The notes: generated by a model not told the origin, from the sequence alone. Counted from the stretch's first letter, positions 10,459-21,955 are shown. The stretch is DNA of 61,279 bases from Nemertoderma westbladi (GCA_032718475.1 JAUCBJ010000133.1:1-61279), one strand, 5' to 3'. Program-made: numbers and translations.

Positions 10459-10744
10459 CGTAATCAGTTAAGCATATAATCTTCAGCAGATGCAGAACGC
10501 AATATATATAAAAGTAGGCAGATAGGCCAATAAACATAGCAGGATGGAGGATAGACAGAGAGATGAGAGACCTCTCCTCTGCTGCACTGTCTGTAAGTCA
10601 GATAATGCGAGTGGCATGCTAACTAATGCAGTAATGACTGATTTCGTAATACCACAAAGATGAAAAAGCATTATGGACTAAAAAACCAAATTGGGTAATT
10701 AAATTACTGACTAGGATAATAAATCCATTCTAAAATAGGTTTTT
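10459..10744 (-). mobile_element. LINE L-A 5' untranslated region and junction
   Basis: Sequence upstream of the ORF1 ATG on the minus strand lies before the right inverted-repeat arm. No promoter motif could be assigned. The LINE 5' end probably lies between 10670 and 10740; no target-site duplication was identified. Confidence 0.4.
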
Positions 10745-10852
10745 TTATTGTAAATTTTCAGATTATAGCTCGTTATAGGTGGTTATAGCTTGTTATGGGG
10801 AAGTTATAGCCCGTTATAGATCGTTATAGCCCGTTATAGATCGTTCTACATT
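10745..10852 (-). repeat. Right inverted-repeat arm around LINE L-A
   Basis: Inverted match to 4677-4761, through the words TTATAGCTCGTTATAGGTGG and TTATAGCCCGTTATAGATCG. This arm carries one extra ~20-bp unit (TCGTTATAGCCCGTTATAGA appears twice). Confidence 0.7.
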
Positions 10853-11236
10853 TTAGTACGTATCTAACAAACTTCCTAATTTATACAAAGATAGAATTGG
10901 GTATCTGAATGTTGATATCAATGGGATTCCGGGGCGTACAGTGACGTCACGACCAATCACAGATCGTTTTCAAATTTAGAATAATTTTTAAACTGAAAAG
11001 ACCAATCAATATCTCGGCTATTTTAGCATCTTATTGAATTATGTAAACACCATTGTCTTTCTGTGATATTATTGCATCTAATTAATCTGGTTTTGAATTT
11101 GAGTCGTGAACCCCATTATCGTGCAATAATATTAACATCCACGTATTTTGGAAAACTGAAAAATTTGTTGTTTATTCTTTGATATATATTGCTGGGTGTA
11201 AATCAAATTTGAAATATTTTTGGTACTAAACAAGTT
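10853..11236. other. Non-coding interval with CRE and CCAAT words
   Basis: No gene is seen. TGACGTCA at 10942-10949 is a perfect palindromic CREB/ATF site and CCAAT follows at 10953-10957. Together they resemble a proximal promoter, but no transcript start can be assigned. Confidence 0.4.
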
Positions 11237-11283
11237 CCCCAATGTCCCGTCAACACCTTGGATTGACGAGAGGGACATTGGGG
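11237..11283. repeat. Perfect 12-bp-stem hairpin
   Basis: CCCCAATGTCCC at 11237-11248 is inverted as GGGACATTGGGG at 11272-11283. The loop contains a second stem, GTCAA/TTGAC. Function unknown. Confidence 0.65.
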
Positions 11284-11982
11284 CAAATATGTAATAAGGA
11301 ACTCTGACCCCCCTCCCTTCCGGCCATGAATATGGATTTTATTAACAATTAGTAAATTTTGTATCTTATTGTCCAACAATTCCTTTCAAATCACATTGTT
11401 ACATGAAAAGAACTTCACAATATAGGCCGATAATAAAATTGTTTGTGCATTCAGATTTCATCATATTATAAACATTTTTTGCAGTTCTGACATTAAAATG
11501 GCATCGTAATTTTACTAAAAGATGGCACATCCAAATGTTGTTTAGTACTGTACATGCATATCCAGCAAACTTTCTTCAATGTTGGTACTGTAATGTAATA
11601 ATTGTAAAAGTACGAGTTAGTTAAATTAATTAATTTGAGGAATTCCAGAACATTGTGTTAATCTCCTTCTGTATTAACTTTATGGGGCATCTTTGAAGTA
11701 CAGAATCGGAATACAGTAGATAGGCCTATACCCTGTACAATTTAAAGCCGTTTTAATGTATACTTTTCTCAAATTTAGTAAAATGCATTGTATGTATTTG
11801 ATATTTCAATATTATCTTAACAACATCGCTTTTAAATTTGATGGTACTGTTATTTCTACAGTATAATGCACAACGCTTTCAGAATTATCTTGGGTAGTTT
11901 TTCACAATAGAAACACCCATTTGGACTGTAGGTCCTAATAAAAGCCCCCCCCCCCCCCCAACGTCTCACTGATTTAACTTAC
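11284..11982. other. Non-coding interval ending in a poly-C run
   Basis: No ORF or repeat family was recognised. A run of about 14 C at 11945-11959 precedes the candidate exon. If the exon is real, its downstream intron begins here on the minus strand. Confidence 0.4.
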
Positions 11983-12189
11983 CATTTGCCAGGCGTGGAC
12001 TCTATACTGCGGTACAACATGGTAATCTCGAATGATCTGCGGTTTATCTTTCCTCCTGTTCTTCACAAACTTTCGGTAACTCGCATTCCAGTTACCGTCC
12101 TGGTACAGTTGGGAGCGAATAGATCGGGCTATTCGGTTTAACAGCACCTCGTTCTCAAAAACAATCATAGCCGTTGTGTTGTGAACCGA
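11983..12189 (-). CDS. Candidate phase-0 exon of an unidentified host gene
   Basis: Sixty-nine codons lie between a strong acceptor (pyrimidine-rich TTGTTTGTTTTCACTCAG ending at 12190) and a strong donor (ATG followed by GTAAGT from 11982). Both boundaries are in phase 0. The peptide begins SVHNTTAMIVFENEVLLNRI and ends DYHVVPQYRVHAWQM; it is basic, helical in appearance and without transposon motifs. The pattern of I..EN..LL.RI followed by basic residues recalls CFAP97/Hemingway-type ciliary proteins, but only weakly, and I do not assign it. Translation could also begin at an internal ATG if this is the first coding exon. Partner exons were not found; downstream ones should lie below 11982 and upstream ones above 12200 on the minus strand. 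Confidence 0.45.
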
Positions 12190-13429
12190 CTGAGTGAAAA
12201 CAAACAACGTCAACATAATTATTTGGTTTAAAAATTAGTATTTTATTAGAATTAGTATAATAATAATAATGCATTTTTATTACGCCAATTTACAATAAAT
12301 AATGAAATTACCCAATGGCTCTTAACATCATCGAAGTGATAGAACATAGAGTATAAATAGTATAAAAATAGAGAAAATAGTTGGAAAAGTTGTACGTTTC
12401 AGCTTTACCACAGAATTGCATTTATCTACGCGAGACGCGACAGTTTTACAAAATTAAACGAGGATCGTTAACGCTGATAGCGTCTTCTTCACACAATGAT
12501 CTCCGAAATGTTGTCCCATTCAAAGTCGAAAAAGAAAAAGACGAGTTATAGTGGGTTATACTTAAAAAAAAAGGAGACTACGCAAATATGACGGTCTATA
12601 TTGCAGATTTTGACACCCACCTAAATACTCAATGTCTAATATTTCCAATCACATTATTTTACTGAATTATAAACCAACTTATAATATACAAATTAAATTA
12701 CCTTGTTTGAGACTCTGATGATACAATTATTACCACAGTCGACCTTTTATTGATAGTATTCCATACGCTAGGAGTGTTCTATTTTACAGCAGTATAGGAA
12801 TGAATTTAATTTTATCGTAAAATTTGGGAAACAAACCAAAATCAGCTGGTGAAACCATGCCTTAAGTAAACTTTATTGCAGAACCAAACAAGTCAAATAG
12901 TGAGTGATAGGCGTTGCCATTGACAACCCAATATAACAATAACATGCGTGTAATTATTACTCGAAACTTTGAAATTAATTGGAAATATATTGGGAGTTGT
13001 TGTATTACTAATGATCATTGGTTAACCAATGACTATGAGACACTGCATGATGGCGACAATTATTGGCAGTGCACTGTACAAACAAACCATAGTATAGAAG
13101 GTCCGCAACACAATTATACTGTATATAAATTTACAGACTAACATGTTTCCTTTTTATCATTCGACGGTTTTGAAGCTGCAGTTGAGAAGGACCTCGAAAT
13201 CTATCACTGTACGATATTTTTGGCTTCGCTCGAGAAATCTAAATAAACGCAGGTGATATAAACATGTAAACATATAAACAACGTGAATGAGTATAACCAT
13301 CATTCCTTGCACCTTTTCATCCATCAAATAAATAAAATAATGATGTACTGTACAATGATACGAGATTGATGAGGTCCTGATTAATGAATTGGTAGGCGGC
13401 AGGCGACATTGTCCTGTCCTCTCCTCAGC
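12190..13429. other. Non-coding interval, no feature recognised
   Basis: AT-rich sequence with scattered short ORFs that show neither conserved motifs nor splice context. Nothing further could be supported. Confidence 0.5.
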
Positions 13430-14290
13430 AGATGAAAAGTGGTAATAGCGGATTTGATCTATTAATGAATCCAACTGCACATGCAGCATTGGACAAAATA
13501 TACAAAATCTCCAACTTCTTCATCCGTTGCCACTTCTGATGTTCTGGAAGACTGGCTAAGAAGTTTCCTAACGTGGTTCTGATTGTGTGCTATTACACCA
13601 ACTAGTGTCGCCCCAGTAGAGGAGGTGGAAAATTTCTACCACTACAAGCAGCTACTGATGGAGTGGATCAGCATGCATTCTTATCTTTATTTGGTGATTT
13701 TAATACCAGTCTCCATCATTCCTCAACATCGCCATGGGTCTCGGCGATTGTATCAACCGAAATTCCTAGACTTAATCTCTAGAAATGGAATGTTCTCGGC
13801 TATGACCGAGTCCAAGAAACGAACGTGCTAGTAGAACTAAGAATTCGGTGGGTCCTGTATGTTGCAACAGCCGCCCAGTGTGAGATCCAGCTTCACACGA
13901 GACTCACTTCTGAGTCAACATATCACAGTCTGACGGTCCGATTCTTTTGGTTAGGCAATGCTTTACTCTGATGGTGGCCCTAGTGGCAGAAATATATTAG
14001 TTATTTTATTTAAAGTATATGAGTTTTAGCAACGAGGGAAGTCCCCAACTCAGGACACAGACCCTATTGTAATATCACTGTGAGGGTGACGGTTATACTG
14101 CCTTCACAGAGGCAGTTACGGCCAGCAGGTGCAGAAACAGTTCCTGTATACACTCGAAGCAGAAAAGGCACCCTAGACGGACCATAGAATCCGAAAGTGC
14201 CGAGAGGATCTCACTAAGGCACAGAAAAAGTCCCGTCTGTAACGCACTACTGTACAGCGGCCAAGCCGACAAAGTAACTGAGAATTGCAA
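13430..14290 (+). pseudogene. Decayed LINE endonuclease region, same family as L-C
   Basis: Plus-strand translation, with several stops and frameshifts, matches the minus-strand element at 42011-44764. LLMNPTAHAALDKI, VVLIVC, the endonuclease core LFGDFNTSLHHSSTSPW, and later RKCREDLTKAQKKSRL equivalent to RKCRNDLHKAQKESRL are recognisable. The RT domain is not present. It is an older, 3'-truncated relic of L-C. The short ORFs on the opposite strand here are shadows. Confidence 0.75.
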
Positions 14291-14399
14291 ACCGGTACCG
14301 CGGTTTCAAATTCAATCAATGTTTTTGGTCGGTCTGACTGTCGGTAAATGTTTGAAGGCAAATAGCACAGTCAATCTGTGTTGAATCAAAATTGCTACA

Positions 14400-14755
14400 C
14401 ATGTAGGCTACTACTACTACTACTAGGTCGAGCGAACTCGGACAGTGGAAATTGGATCCTCCCAGGCTTCCCGATTCTCCATAGTTGTCGAAATTTCGTT
14501 TCTCTCAAGTTCAGTATCCCTTTCAAGTTGATCTATACAGTATGTCATAGACGGGTACGCTTTACATGAGTTGGTTGCCAGAAAAGTAGATCTGGTATGA
14601 CCTCGTTTTTGCTTCTCCAGCAGTGGCCACTGAATCTTAATTTGCCTTCACGGAGGGTGGTTGATACAGGTGGTATTGTACCATAAAGCTCGGCGCTTGT
14701 CATGTTTTGTCTCCAGTTGATGTTTAGGGCTGCCTTAGTGCTTAGTAGGCCCTAG
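14400..14755 (-). pseudogene. LINE ORF2 C-terminus relic with (TAG)n tail
   Basis: The minus strand encodes NINWRQNMTSAELYG, LRFSGHCWRSKNEVIPDLLFWQPTH-like and REAWEDPI-like segments, then a run of TAG triplets ending at about 14400. LRF.GHC....... LLFWQP is the conserved C-terminus also found in L-C. It is a 5'-truncated insertion with frameshifts. The same 3' end occurs at 1505-1592. Confidence 0.65.
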
Positions 14756-15176
14756 TCTTATGTAGCAACCATCTATTCAGTCAAAAGTATGAAATATATT
14801 TTCCATTTGCGTGGGGGGGGGGGGGGGGGGCGTGGGCGACAGTTGTCCAATCCGCCGCTAGAGGGCGACTAGCAGGCAACGGTTGAAATAGTGGTAACTG
14901 TATGCTAAGTTTGCTATGCTGTCAATTCCACCGAAAACCACAAAATATCAGTTTTTGATTTCAAAATTCATTGATCAGGACTATATACACACGCTTTCAC
15001 GAAATAAATAGATCAGGAGCTTTTTCTCGACTGACAATTTACTTACCATTAGATTATGATGTTTCAGGTGTTTTGTAAATTGAACATCAGATAATGCTGA
15101 TGCACGCTGAGGAGACATCATCATATCGTACGCAAGCTGAACAGACTAACAGCGTAGTGTATCTAAATAGCAGATA
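14756..15176. other. Poly-G run and single CTCF-like motif
   Basis: A run of about 18 G lies at 14813-14830. CCGCTAGAGGGC occurs once at 14855-14866 on the plus strand. No gene is seen. The motif may mark a remnant of the composite repeat family. Confidence 0.5.
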
Positions 15177-15428
15177 GGGGGAGGAGGGTGGAAACAGGAC
15201 GCAATAAAAATTAATCACTTTCCAGGGGAATTGGAAGCAAATAACAGTTGATAACTCTCAAAAATAAAACTGTAACCTATTCTATTGTGTTTAGTTTATT
15301 GTTTTGGTTAAAATTACATGTCACTGTAACCTGCTCCTTTCCATAAATTGAGAATTTAACATTGAGACGGGATATTAATTCGCCAAGATGGGATTTGTGT
15401 CCAGTCCCCCCCCCCCCCCCCCCCCCCC
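15177..15428 (+). mobile_element. G-run MITE, copy 1
   Basis: A ~230-bp core begins ACAGGACGCAATAAAAATT after a G-rich tract and ends in TTTGTGTCCAGT followed by 23 C at 15406-15428. It is inverted at its ends and matches copies at 36784-37033, 48207-48430 (reverse) and 35850-36010 (reverse, partial). It is non-autonomous. Confidence 0.7.
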
Positions 15429-16479
15429 TATCTCCTACATAGATTAGGCTACATCATGTTTTGTTTGTAGATGTAAACTTTCGAATTATTGTTTATAAAA
15501 TGTCTAGTTAATTTTATAATTATGGCTACGGAAGGGCCTACTGTATCATTAACTACATCACAATGTAAGCGCCAACTTAGATTTCAAAAAACATATTTCA
15601 CAAGGCTCACTTCACTCCGGTTTAAATCACTCATAAAATGAGTGATTTAAGCGGACTTTGGAAATTATTTTGTCTATGTTGTATAGTATGTAGACTTACT
15701 GTATTTGAATTGAGTTAATTTCTTAATTAATTATATTTTCTTATTTATCATTAGTTAATTATATTTACAACATATTTACTGTTTGGATGGACATACTGTA
15801 ATTTATGACATTATTTATGTACAGTTTATAACTTGAAGTTTATTTAATAATTAACTTTTATTTGCGTTTGTGTGCTGGATCAATATCATTGAATCAAGAT
15901 ACCGTATTTCTGTGGGGCTATTTGGTCAATAATAAGAATATAATAATAATAATAATAATAATATTAATAGTATTAAATATAGATAATATTTAGTTTTTTA
16001 AAGTCCTTGTGTGCATTTACAATACTGCGGCTATGACAAATTGTTATGTCGTGTATTAATTATATGTGTAACACGTTTGTTCCAATTTTAAAAGATAATA
16101 ATTCAAATATTGGCACAGTTTGATGGACTTGACAAATTTCAACAATACAAAAAATGATTTACTCCGCTGTCATGGTTACCAAACAAATATCTAACAAAAC
16201 CTTCTCTGCGATTTGAGGATTAATATGACAGGTAAACTAAATCTCGGAATGATCAATTTATTTAATTGAACATTCTCATAAAGTTTGTTGAGTTAACTGT
16301 GTAAGGATCTCTGTAGCTTTTGTCCTAGTCCTGCCGTAAAGTAAAAAAAAAAACAATTTTGTGCCTGCAGCAGGTCCGGCCTGTATGGTACTGTATTAGG
16401 CCTACTGATCAAAGACCAAATGAAATCATCTGGAATACCTGCGACAGAGCCAACCCACCAGTGTCTTATGGAGCGAGCC
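15429..16479. other. AT-rich interval with hairpin
   Basis: TTAAATCACTCAT at 15622-15634 and its inverse at 15638-15650 form a 13-bp stem with a 3-nt loop; flanking CCG/CGG extends it imperfectly. An (AAT)n run lies near 15940-15962. No coding signal. Confidence 0.55.
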
Positions 16480-18010
16480 ACGAAAGTAAGCTTAGCATAC
16501 CGCAATCTCAATCGGTGTGTCTGTAGATCTGTCCTTCTGTAGATCCATGTTTTTAAACGTTAATAACTCAGCTAATCCTGGATGAAATCTAACGAAAGTT
16601 GTTACACATGTTGTTTGGCAAACCTTTACAAAATTTCCAAGTAGAATTTGCGTGGGGCCTTCAGGACGAGCGCAACGAGGTTAATGAATGAAACGATAAT
16701 TACGTTGACTATACTCGTAAAGAACCTGGTTTGACATATTGGACGATATGTCATTTAGATCAGAACCGGTGGTGGAATATTTTATGCTATATATTAACCA
16801 TTATAACCATTGGTAACCAGATGTATAGGACGAGGGCAACGAGGATTTGTAATGAAGACGAGTCTGTGTTGACTATATACTCAACGAGTAGGCCTATTAT
16901 TTTGATAATACTCGAAAACCACATGGTTTAGCATATTAAACGATATGTCATATTATCCAATACTGATAATGGAATGTTGTAAGGTATATATTTGGTGACC
17001 AGGTTGTAAAGGACGAACACAACGAGGTTTGCAATGGATACGAGTATCCATCTGCCATAAATCAACAATTACTCGCACAGTTTCGAGACTTTGCAAAGTT
17101 ATAAAGGTCGTCAGTCTGCGTTTAAGAAGAAAAATTTCAGACAAAACAGGACAAGCGCAACGAGGTTAATGAAGGAGACGAGTATTGTAAAATCAAAATT
17201 GTCATTATCTTGTTGCTAGATATATATTGATGAGAGACATTCTTAAGCCTACATATTAACATGGGCCTACAGTTTTCGATCGGGAAGGTTCATACATTAA
17301 GGGGGAGGGAGGGTGGGGAGGTACCCCCTCCCTCCTGGTGTAAACTTTTCTTCACATTTTTAGGTTATTTATTTCATCTGATGCAGAATGTAATGGGGAT
17401 TTCAATTCTTAAAACGGCTTAATGGCGAGATCTTTTTTATCTTTTCTCGAGGTATCGCTGTCTTTCCGTCTATACCAGTTTGTCCGTCAAAATTTAGAAG
17501 ACAGACAGACCGATAAACCGTATTACAGACATATTAGATACCACTAAATATTAAAACTGCTTTCGGAAACTAACTTTAGTAGTGAGTTGGTATGAAGCCA
17601 TTGTGCCAAACACTACTAACCGATTAACAGACCACACTCCAGGCAGACATACAGTATCTGAGCGGGAAGGTTCAAACTTTAAAGCGAATAATCTCATAAT
17701 TAAACTTTTTTTTCAATTTTTTCTAAATACTCTACACAAATTCGATAATTTATGGCTCGTTTCGCTCGTTTGAAAGGTTCTTTTGAAGATCTTGAAAATC
17801 TCTCCAGCATATTTTAAAACAATTTTGTTCAATATTATTACGAATTTTAATTAATTAAAATTAATTAATTTAATTAATAATTTAAAAAATCGGATGGAGA
17901 GTTTTTTAGATTCGAAAGTGCTGAGTCCCAATAAGTTTATTTTAAAAATTTTTGGATAAATATTAAGGTGAAACGTTTAATTCTATCGCTTGCCGCTAGA
18001 GGGAGACAAC
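16480..18010. repeat. Diverged tandem repeat block related to the composite element
   Basis: The words GGAGCGAGCCACGAA (16480) and GTGGGGCCTTC (16652) resemble the termini of the composite element. GACGAGCGCAACGAGG-like words recur near 16663, 16830, 17012 and 17149, roughly 137-182 bp apart. A single CCGCTAGAGGGA at 17993-18004 closes the block. It is probably an old, diverged relative of copies A and B. Confidence 0.45.
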
Positions 18011-19282
18011 AAATTTTCAAATTTCCATTGTTGCTCTTTGACCTCCCCCCCCCCCCACACTTATTAGAGAGCTGTTTTAAAAAAAATTATCATTAAAGGC
18101 CAATTACAGTACTATATTTAAGGACATATCTATTATATTTTTATTTTAAGTACTATATATAGTTATATTTAACTATATTTATTTATTTAGGCTAAGACCC
18201 CAAGATCCCTTCTTATATAATAAATATTTAAGTATGGGGTGTATTTTATAATTATAACTAATACGCCATTTTTCAACCAATTTCTATGTTTTTGGTATCA
18301 AATGAAAAGCTAGTAAAGTGCGCAATAATAACATTTGAGCAGTTTTTTTTTAGTTTTGTAATTGTTCATCTGTTATAACTTTTTTACGAAAAAATATTTA
18401 TTTGAAAATTATTTTGAAAAATAGCGGCATTTTCCTTGAAAGGTAGGTAAAAAACAAAAATTTTCATTTTTCAAATTTTCAATTTTCACATAATCGGCAA
18501 TGCTGATTCCAAAAACAGGTTACAAGTTCAGAAAATAAAGCGTAACGAAGGAGTATAATTTTAAGTAAAAATCTATATTTTGACTCTAGCCCCTAAGGGG
18601 CGTCAAAAGTTAAGTTTTTATAATCTCAATTCAATAGTCCATCCAAAATGTATATTTTACTTAATTTTTACTTAATCGTTTTTTTTAGCAGTAGACTCTT
18701 AATTTAATTTTTAATTTATTTAATTTAAACCTTCTGCATTTCAAAATGTTGCCTTCCAAGCCCAAAACACTCGACTACCTCAACTTTCTTGACAAATAAT
18801 TTCTCAAACTAATGGAGTTGTTTTGGAGACTGGATAATTTTTACAATCATGGAGAACGAACGATATTAAACTACCGGTATATATTTTCGGGTAATATTGT
18901 AAACTTCACCTAGTTCATTAAATTTAAACAGTCTGTAACGAAGAATAACGATTGAAAAACGAAGTAAAAACGATTACGAAATAGGGAAAGCGAGTTTGAG
19001 ATAAACTACGACCAAATAAGAACCGAAGACTATTACAGTATATACTAGGTCAATTAGGTAGCTTAGGTAGCAATAACATCAATAAACTCATATAATTTTG
19101 AACATTTAAAAAATAATGCCAATGCGGTGTTTGAAATTAAACATTTAAACACAATTACTGTTTTTACGGGTTGTAGAGATTGCAGAGATTCGAACACATA
19201 ATGCCAATGCATATGTCACATAATCTAATTGACAGACGATGCAGAAATGCAGTAGGTCTATATCATTTTCATAATATAAAAT
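18011..19282. other. AT-rich interval downstream of the sulfotransferase
   Basis: A C-run near 18043-18057 and long A/T tracts are present. No gene or known repeat. The part adjoining 19282 would hold the sulfotransferase 3' UTR. Confidence 0.5.
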
Positions 19283-20224
19283 CTATTTCCTCAATAAACT
19301 TAAATTTTCTCTCATATCCCGATAATTCTTGTATCCAAATGGTATCCGTATTTCCTTCTCCCACAACTCTTCCATGGCAGTCAAACATTCCTGGGGGATC
19401 TTTACTTTGCCCTGGCCCATTTTGCCTCCACCCTGCCTCACCTTAGGCCGAGGCATTATTATTCTCTTGATGTTCTTGGAACGAGGCCATAAGGGAGGTT
19501 TTAACAGACCGCTATCAAACTGTGAACCTCGCGAAGCCATGTACTCGAAAGAAGATCGTTCTAGCACCAATTCATTCAACTCATTTGTCAAATCGATCCC
19601 CATAAAGTTAGCGATTTCTACGACGCATTTTTGCCGATTTTCGTGTAAATCTTCGTAGTGTAGCCACAACACATTTTCATCGCGGTAGTGAGGTAACCAA
19701 GACGACAGACTAGCCCAGGTATTAAACATACCGGCTTCTTTGTAATGGACGATTGCTGAGTCGAAGAAATCGATGATATCTGCGGTGTCATCAGTAGGGG
19801 AAACTCGAAGCATCTTCTTAAAGAAACAATACGTAGAATACATTGTGTCTACCGGATCCCTTACGATATAGATATACCGCGCACCTTTAGGGATCCAGTC
19901 GTAAGTGTCGTGACTCTTAAAGCATCGCGGTTGATACGCCTGGTCGTCATCCAATCGGATCGCGGGATTATCGTAGTCTAGGAACACAGGCGGAACCATG
20001 GGAACGATGACGTCAATCTCGGGGAATTCCTCATCTCCGCCGGATCGCAACTGGTGGACTATCTGTTGGACCCACGTGGTGCCAGCCTTACCAGGGGTCA
20101 CCACGTACACGTCTGTGGGTCTCACAGTCACCCTGGGAATGGTCTCGTCGCGCCCATGGGTGGCGAAGTATTCCCATTGCTCGGCGTAGGTCATAAGCTG
20201 GTTGGAATCGCAGTTCTTATCCAT
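19283..20224 (-). CDS. Cytosolic sulfotransferase (SULT-like)
   Basis: A 313-residue Sulfotransfer_1 enzyme, within the usual SULT length of 280-320. It should transfer sulfate from PAPS to a hydroxyl or amine acceptor in the cytosol; the acceptor cannot be predicted. The 5'-phosphosulfate loop is TPGKAGTTW (residues 43-51; most SULTs have YPKSGTTW). The catalytic His is probably H105 in KSHDTYDW. The 3'-phosphate site is IVRDPVDTMYST with R122 and S130. RQGGGKMGQGK (264-274) corresponds to the RKGxxGDWK cofactor loop but lacks the Trp. LHYEDL at 188-193 is also typical. The KxxxTVxxxE dimer motif is not seen. The whole protein is one uninterrupted frame with no introns. The start is the ATG at 20222-20224. 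No signal peptide or membrane anchor is visible. Confidence 0.92.
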   Translation of the reverse strand: MDKNCDSNQLMTYAEQWEYFATHGRDETIPRVTVRPTDVYVVTPGKAGTTWVQQIVHQLRSGGDEEFPEIDVIVPMVPPVFLDYDNPAIRLDDDQAYQPRCFKSHDTYDWIPKGARYIYIVRDPVDTMYSTYCFFKKMLRVSPTDDTADIIDFFDSAIVHYKEAGMFNTWASLSSWLPHYRDENVLWLHYEDLHENRQKCVVEIANFMGIDLTNELNELVLERSSFEYMASRGSQFDSGLLKPPLWPRSKNIKRIIMPRPKVRQGGGKMGQGKVKIPQECLTAMEELWEKEIRIPFGYKNYRDMRENLSLLRK

Positions 20225-20509
20225 AAGGAAATAAATCTGTTATGTATTCTGTTATATATTTACCGGTACTTATATATTAAAAAAGTGTATTACATTTAAA
20301 CATTTGCACCAGAACTCAGAACATCTAACGTAGGATAACTGCATAGAAAGATTGAGAATCTGTTACATTCCGTAAAATAAGATATGTCAGTATGTAGTGA
20401 TTATTTTATAAATTCCATTTTAAATCAATACAGAATTTGAGCAACCGTCAGAAGAAGGGGAGTGGAATCATGAAAAGCTGAAATTGGCCCACTGGGTCCC
20501 TTACTGGTA
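20225..20509. other. Sulfotransferase upstream region
   Basis: AT-rich, with no recognisable TATA or initiator arrangement that I would assign. No ORF. Confidence 0.4.
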
Positions 20510-20517
20510 CTGCCAGT

Positions 20518-20705
20518 CAGGGACGGCGTTCGGGTCTGCGGGGCCCCCCGAAATAAACAAAATTTGTCTCGAGCAAGAAGAAAAAAGGATCTCCTGCATG
20601 ATCAGGATCACCCGGCGTGCTCTGGGCCCCTGCGTGCTCGCTCCCCCCCCCCCCCCCCCCCTGATAGCCTGATAGGGGGGTTCGGGGGGCATAACCCCGC
20701 CACTG
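20518..20705. mobile_element. 188-bp hAT-type MITE with 8-bp target duplication
   Basis: The element starts CAGGGACGGCGTTCGGG and ends CCCCGCCACTG, and holds an internal C run of about 18. It is bounded by perfect 8-bp direct repeats CTGCCAGT at 20510-20517 and 20706-20713. An 8-bp duplication with CAG...CTG ends is characteristic of the hAT superfamily. No transposase is encoded. Confidence 0.8.
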
Positions 20706-20713
20706 CTGCCAGT

Positions 20714-21839
20714 GATCCATGGTTACAGCAGGTTTCTTCCCTACTGTTAAAATACTAATAAATAAAAACCAAATGTGCCTAGGATACTGTAGTTTGTTGT
20801 TCTGGGTATAAATGCAATATTTAATTTCAGAAAGTTTCTAATTTATCACTAATTTCAATGCAAATACCGAGAACATCTATAAAGAGTATGTATAAAGTAT
20901 TATATTTACAGTAGGCCGCCAAACAAATAGTTGTAGCCAATAGTAGTGCGGGATTCTTATTTATACAGTATTAATGATAATCGTCAAACAGTTACAGAGT
21001 TGAGTATAGCTTTTAGAGGGACTTTCATTATATTGTTTGATTAGCAACTTAGAGTTCTGCTTACGAGAAATAATGGCCACCATGTGTTTTTTCAGACAAC
21101 CATATTTAATTAAGCGCTGTTAATTTACTATTACAGAAGAAGAAGTGGGCGTCCCACTTAATTGAGTCATAAAAACTGCAGTATTAATTAATTTTCTCGG
21201 TAATCTTAATATTAATATATCAGTAGAAGGCTCACAGGTGACAATGCACAACAGTAGTAACGGACACTGCTCACCCCACCCAAGTTAATAGTTCCCTGTG
21301 TTTGCACTGCGACTTGGGAATTTAAAGTTACAAGTTACATTATGTGGCTGATATCTATAAAATTATTGAAGATCAATGTTATTTTTGGTTGCTTAGTCAT
21401 TCCAACGCAAATATTACACGCACCAAAGCGAGTCAAGTCCATCATTTAATTATTTAACAGTATTTATTGTGGGACCCACTCCTTGACAGGGGGTGAGGTG
21501 AGGAGGGGGGGTGGGCGCGTGGTAGATGGGGCTGTACATAAGACGGTGAACATGAAGAATGTTCCTTGAAAGACTATCAGCCTAAAATTACCATGTTAAT
21601 ACCAAATCAATATGGGGACGGATTTATTGCCATATCGATTTACATTTTCAACACGCTTATTGCAATAGGACCAGTGGTGCCAGTGGTGTAGGTAGATGCC
21701 CCATCCCTTTGATGTTTTTAAAAGACCCGAATATTTGGAGCTCATTCATACTATCCTCATAAACATTTACAGAACAGAACAGAACAAAGAGTTTAAAATG
21801 ATAAGAACTGAGAATGGACAAGTTAGCACCGGATCTAGG
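20714..21839. other. Non-coding interval
   Basis: AT-rich sequence with a G-rich patch at 21488-21535. No gene or repeat family recognised. Confidence 0.5.
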
Positions 21840-21955
21840 ACACTCCCCCCCCCGGACAGTTCCCTCCCGGACACTTCCCCCCCCCCCCCCCCCCCCGCCC
21901 AAGTAGGACACTTCCCCCCGGAACTTGCCCCCCGGACACTCCCCCCCCAGTTAAA
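21840..21955. repeat. C-rich array with CCGGACACTTCCCCC word
   Basis: Several copies of GGACACTTCCCCC or GGACAGTTCCCTCC are separated by C runs, one of about 18. The inverse array (GGAAGTGTCCGGGG) is at 26302-26375, suggesting ends of a dispersed element family. Confidence 0.55.

Noticed and set aside
12914-13141. 75-codon plus-strand ORF
   Set aside because: No conserved motif, no splice or start context, ordinary length for AT-rich DNA.
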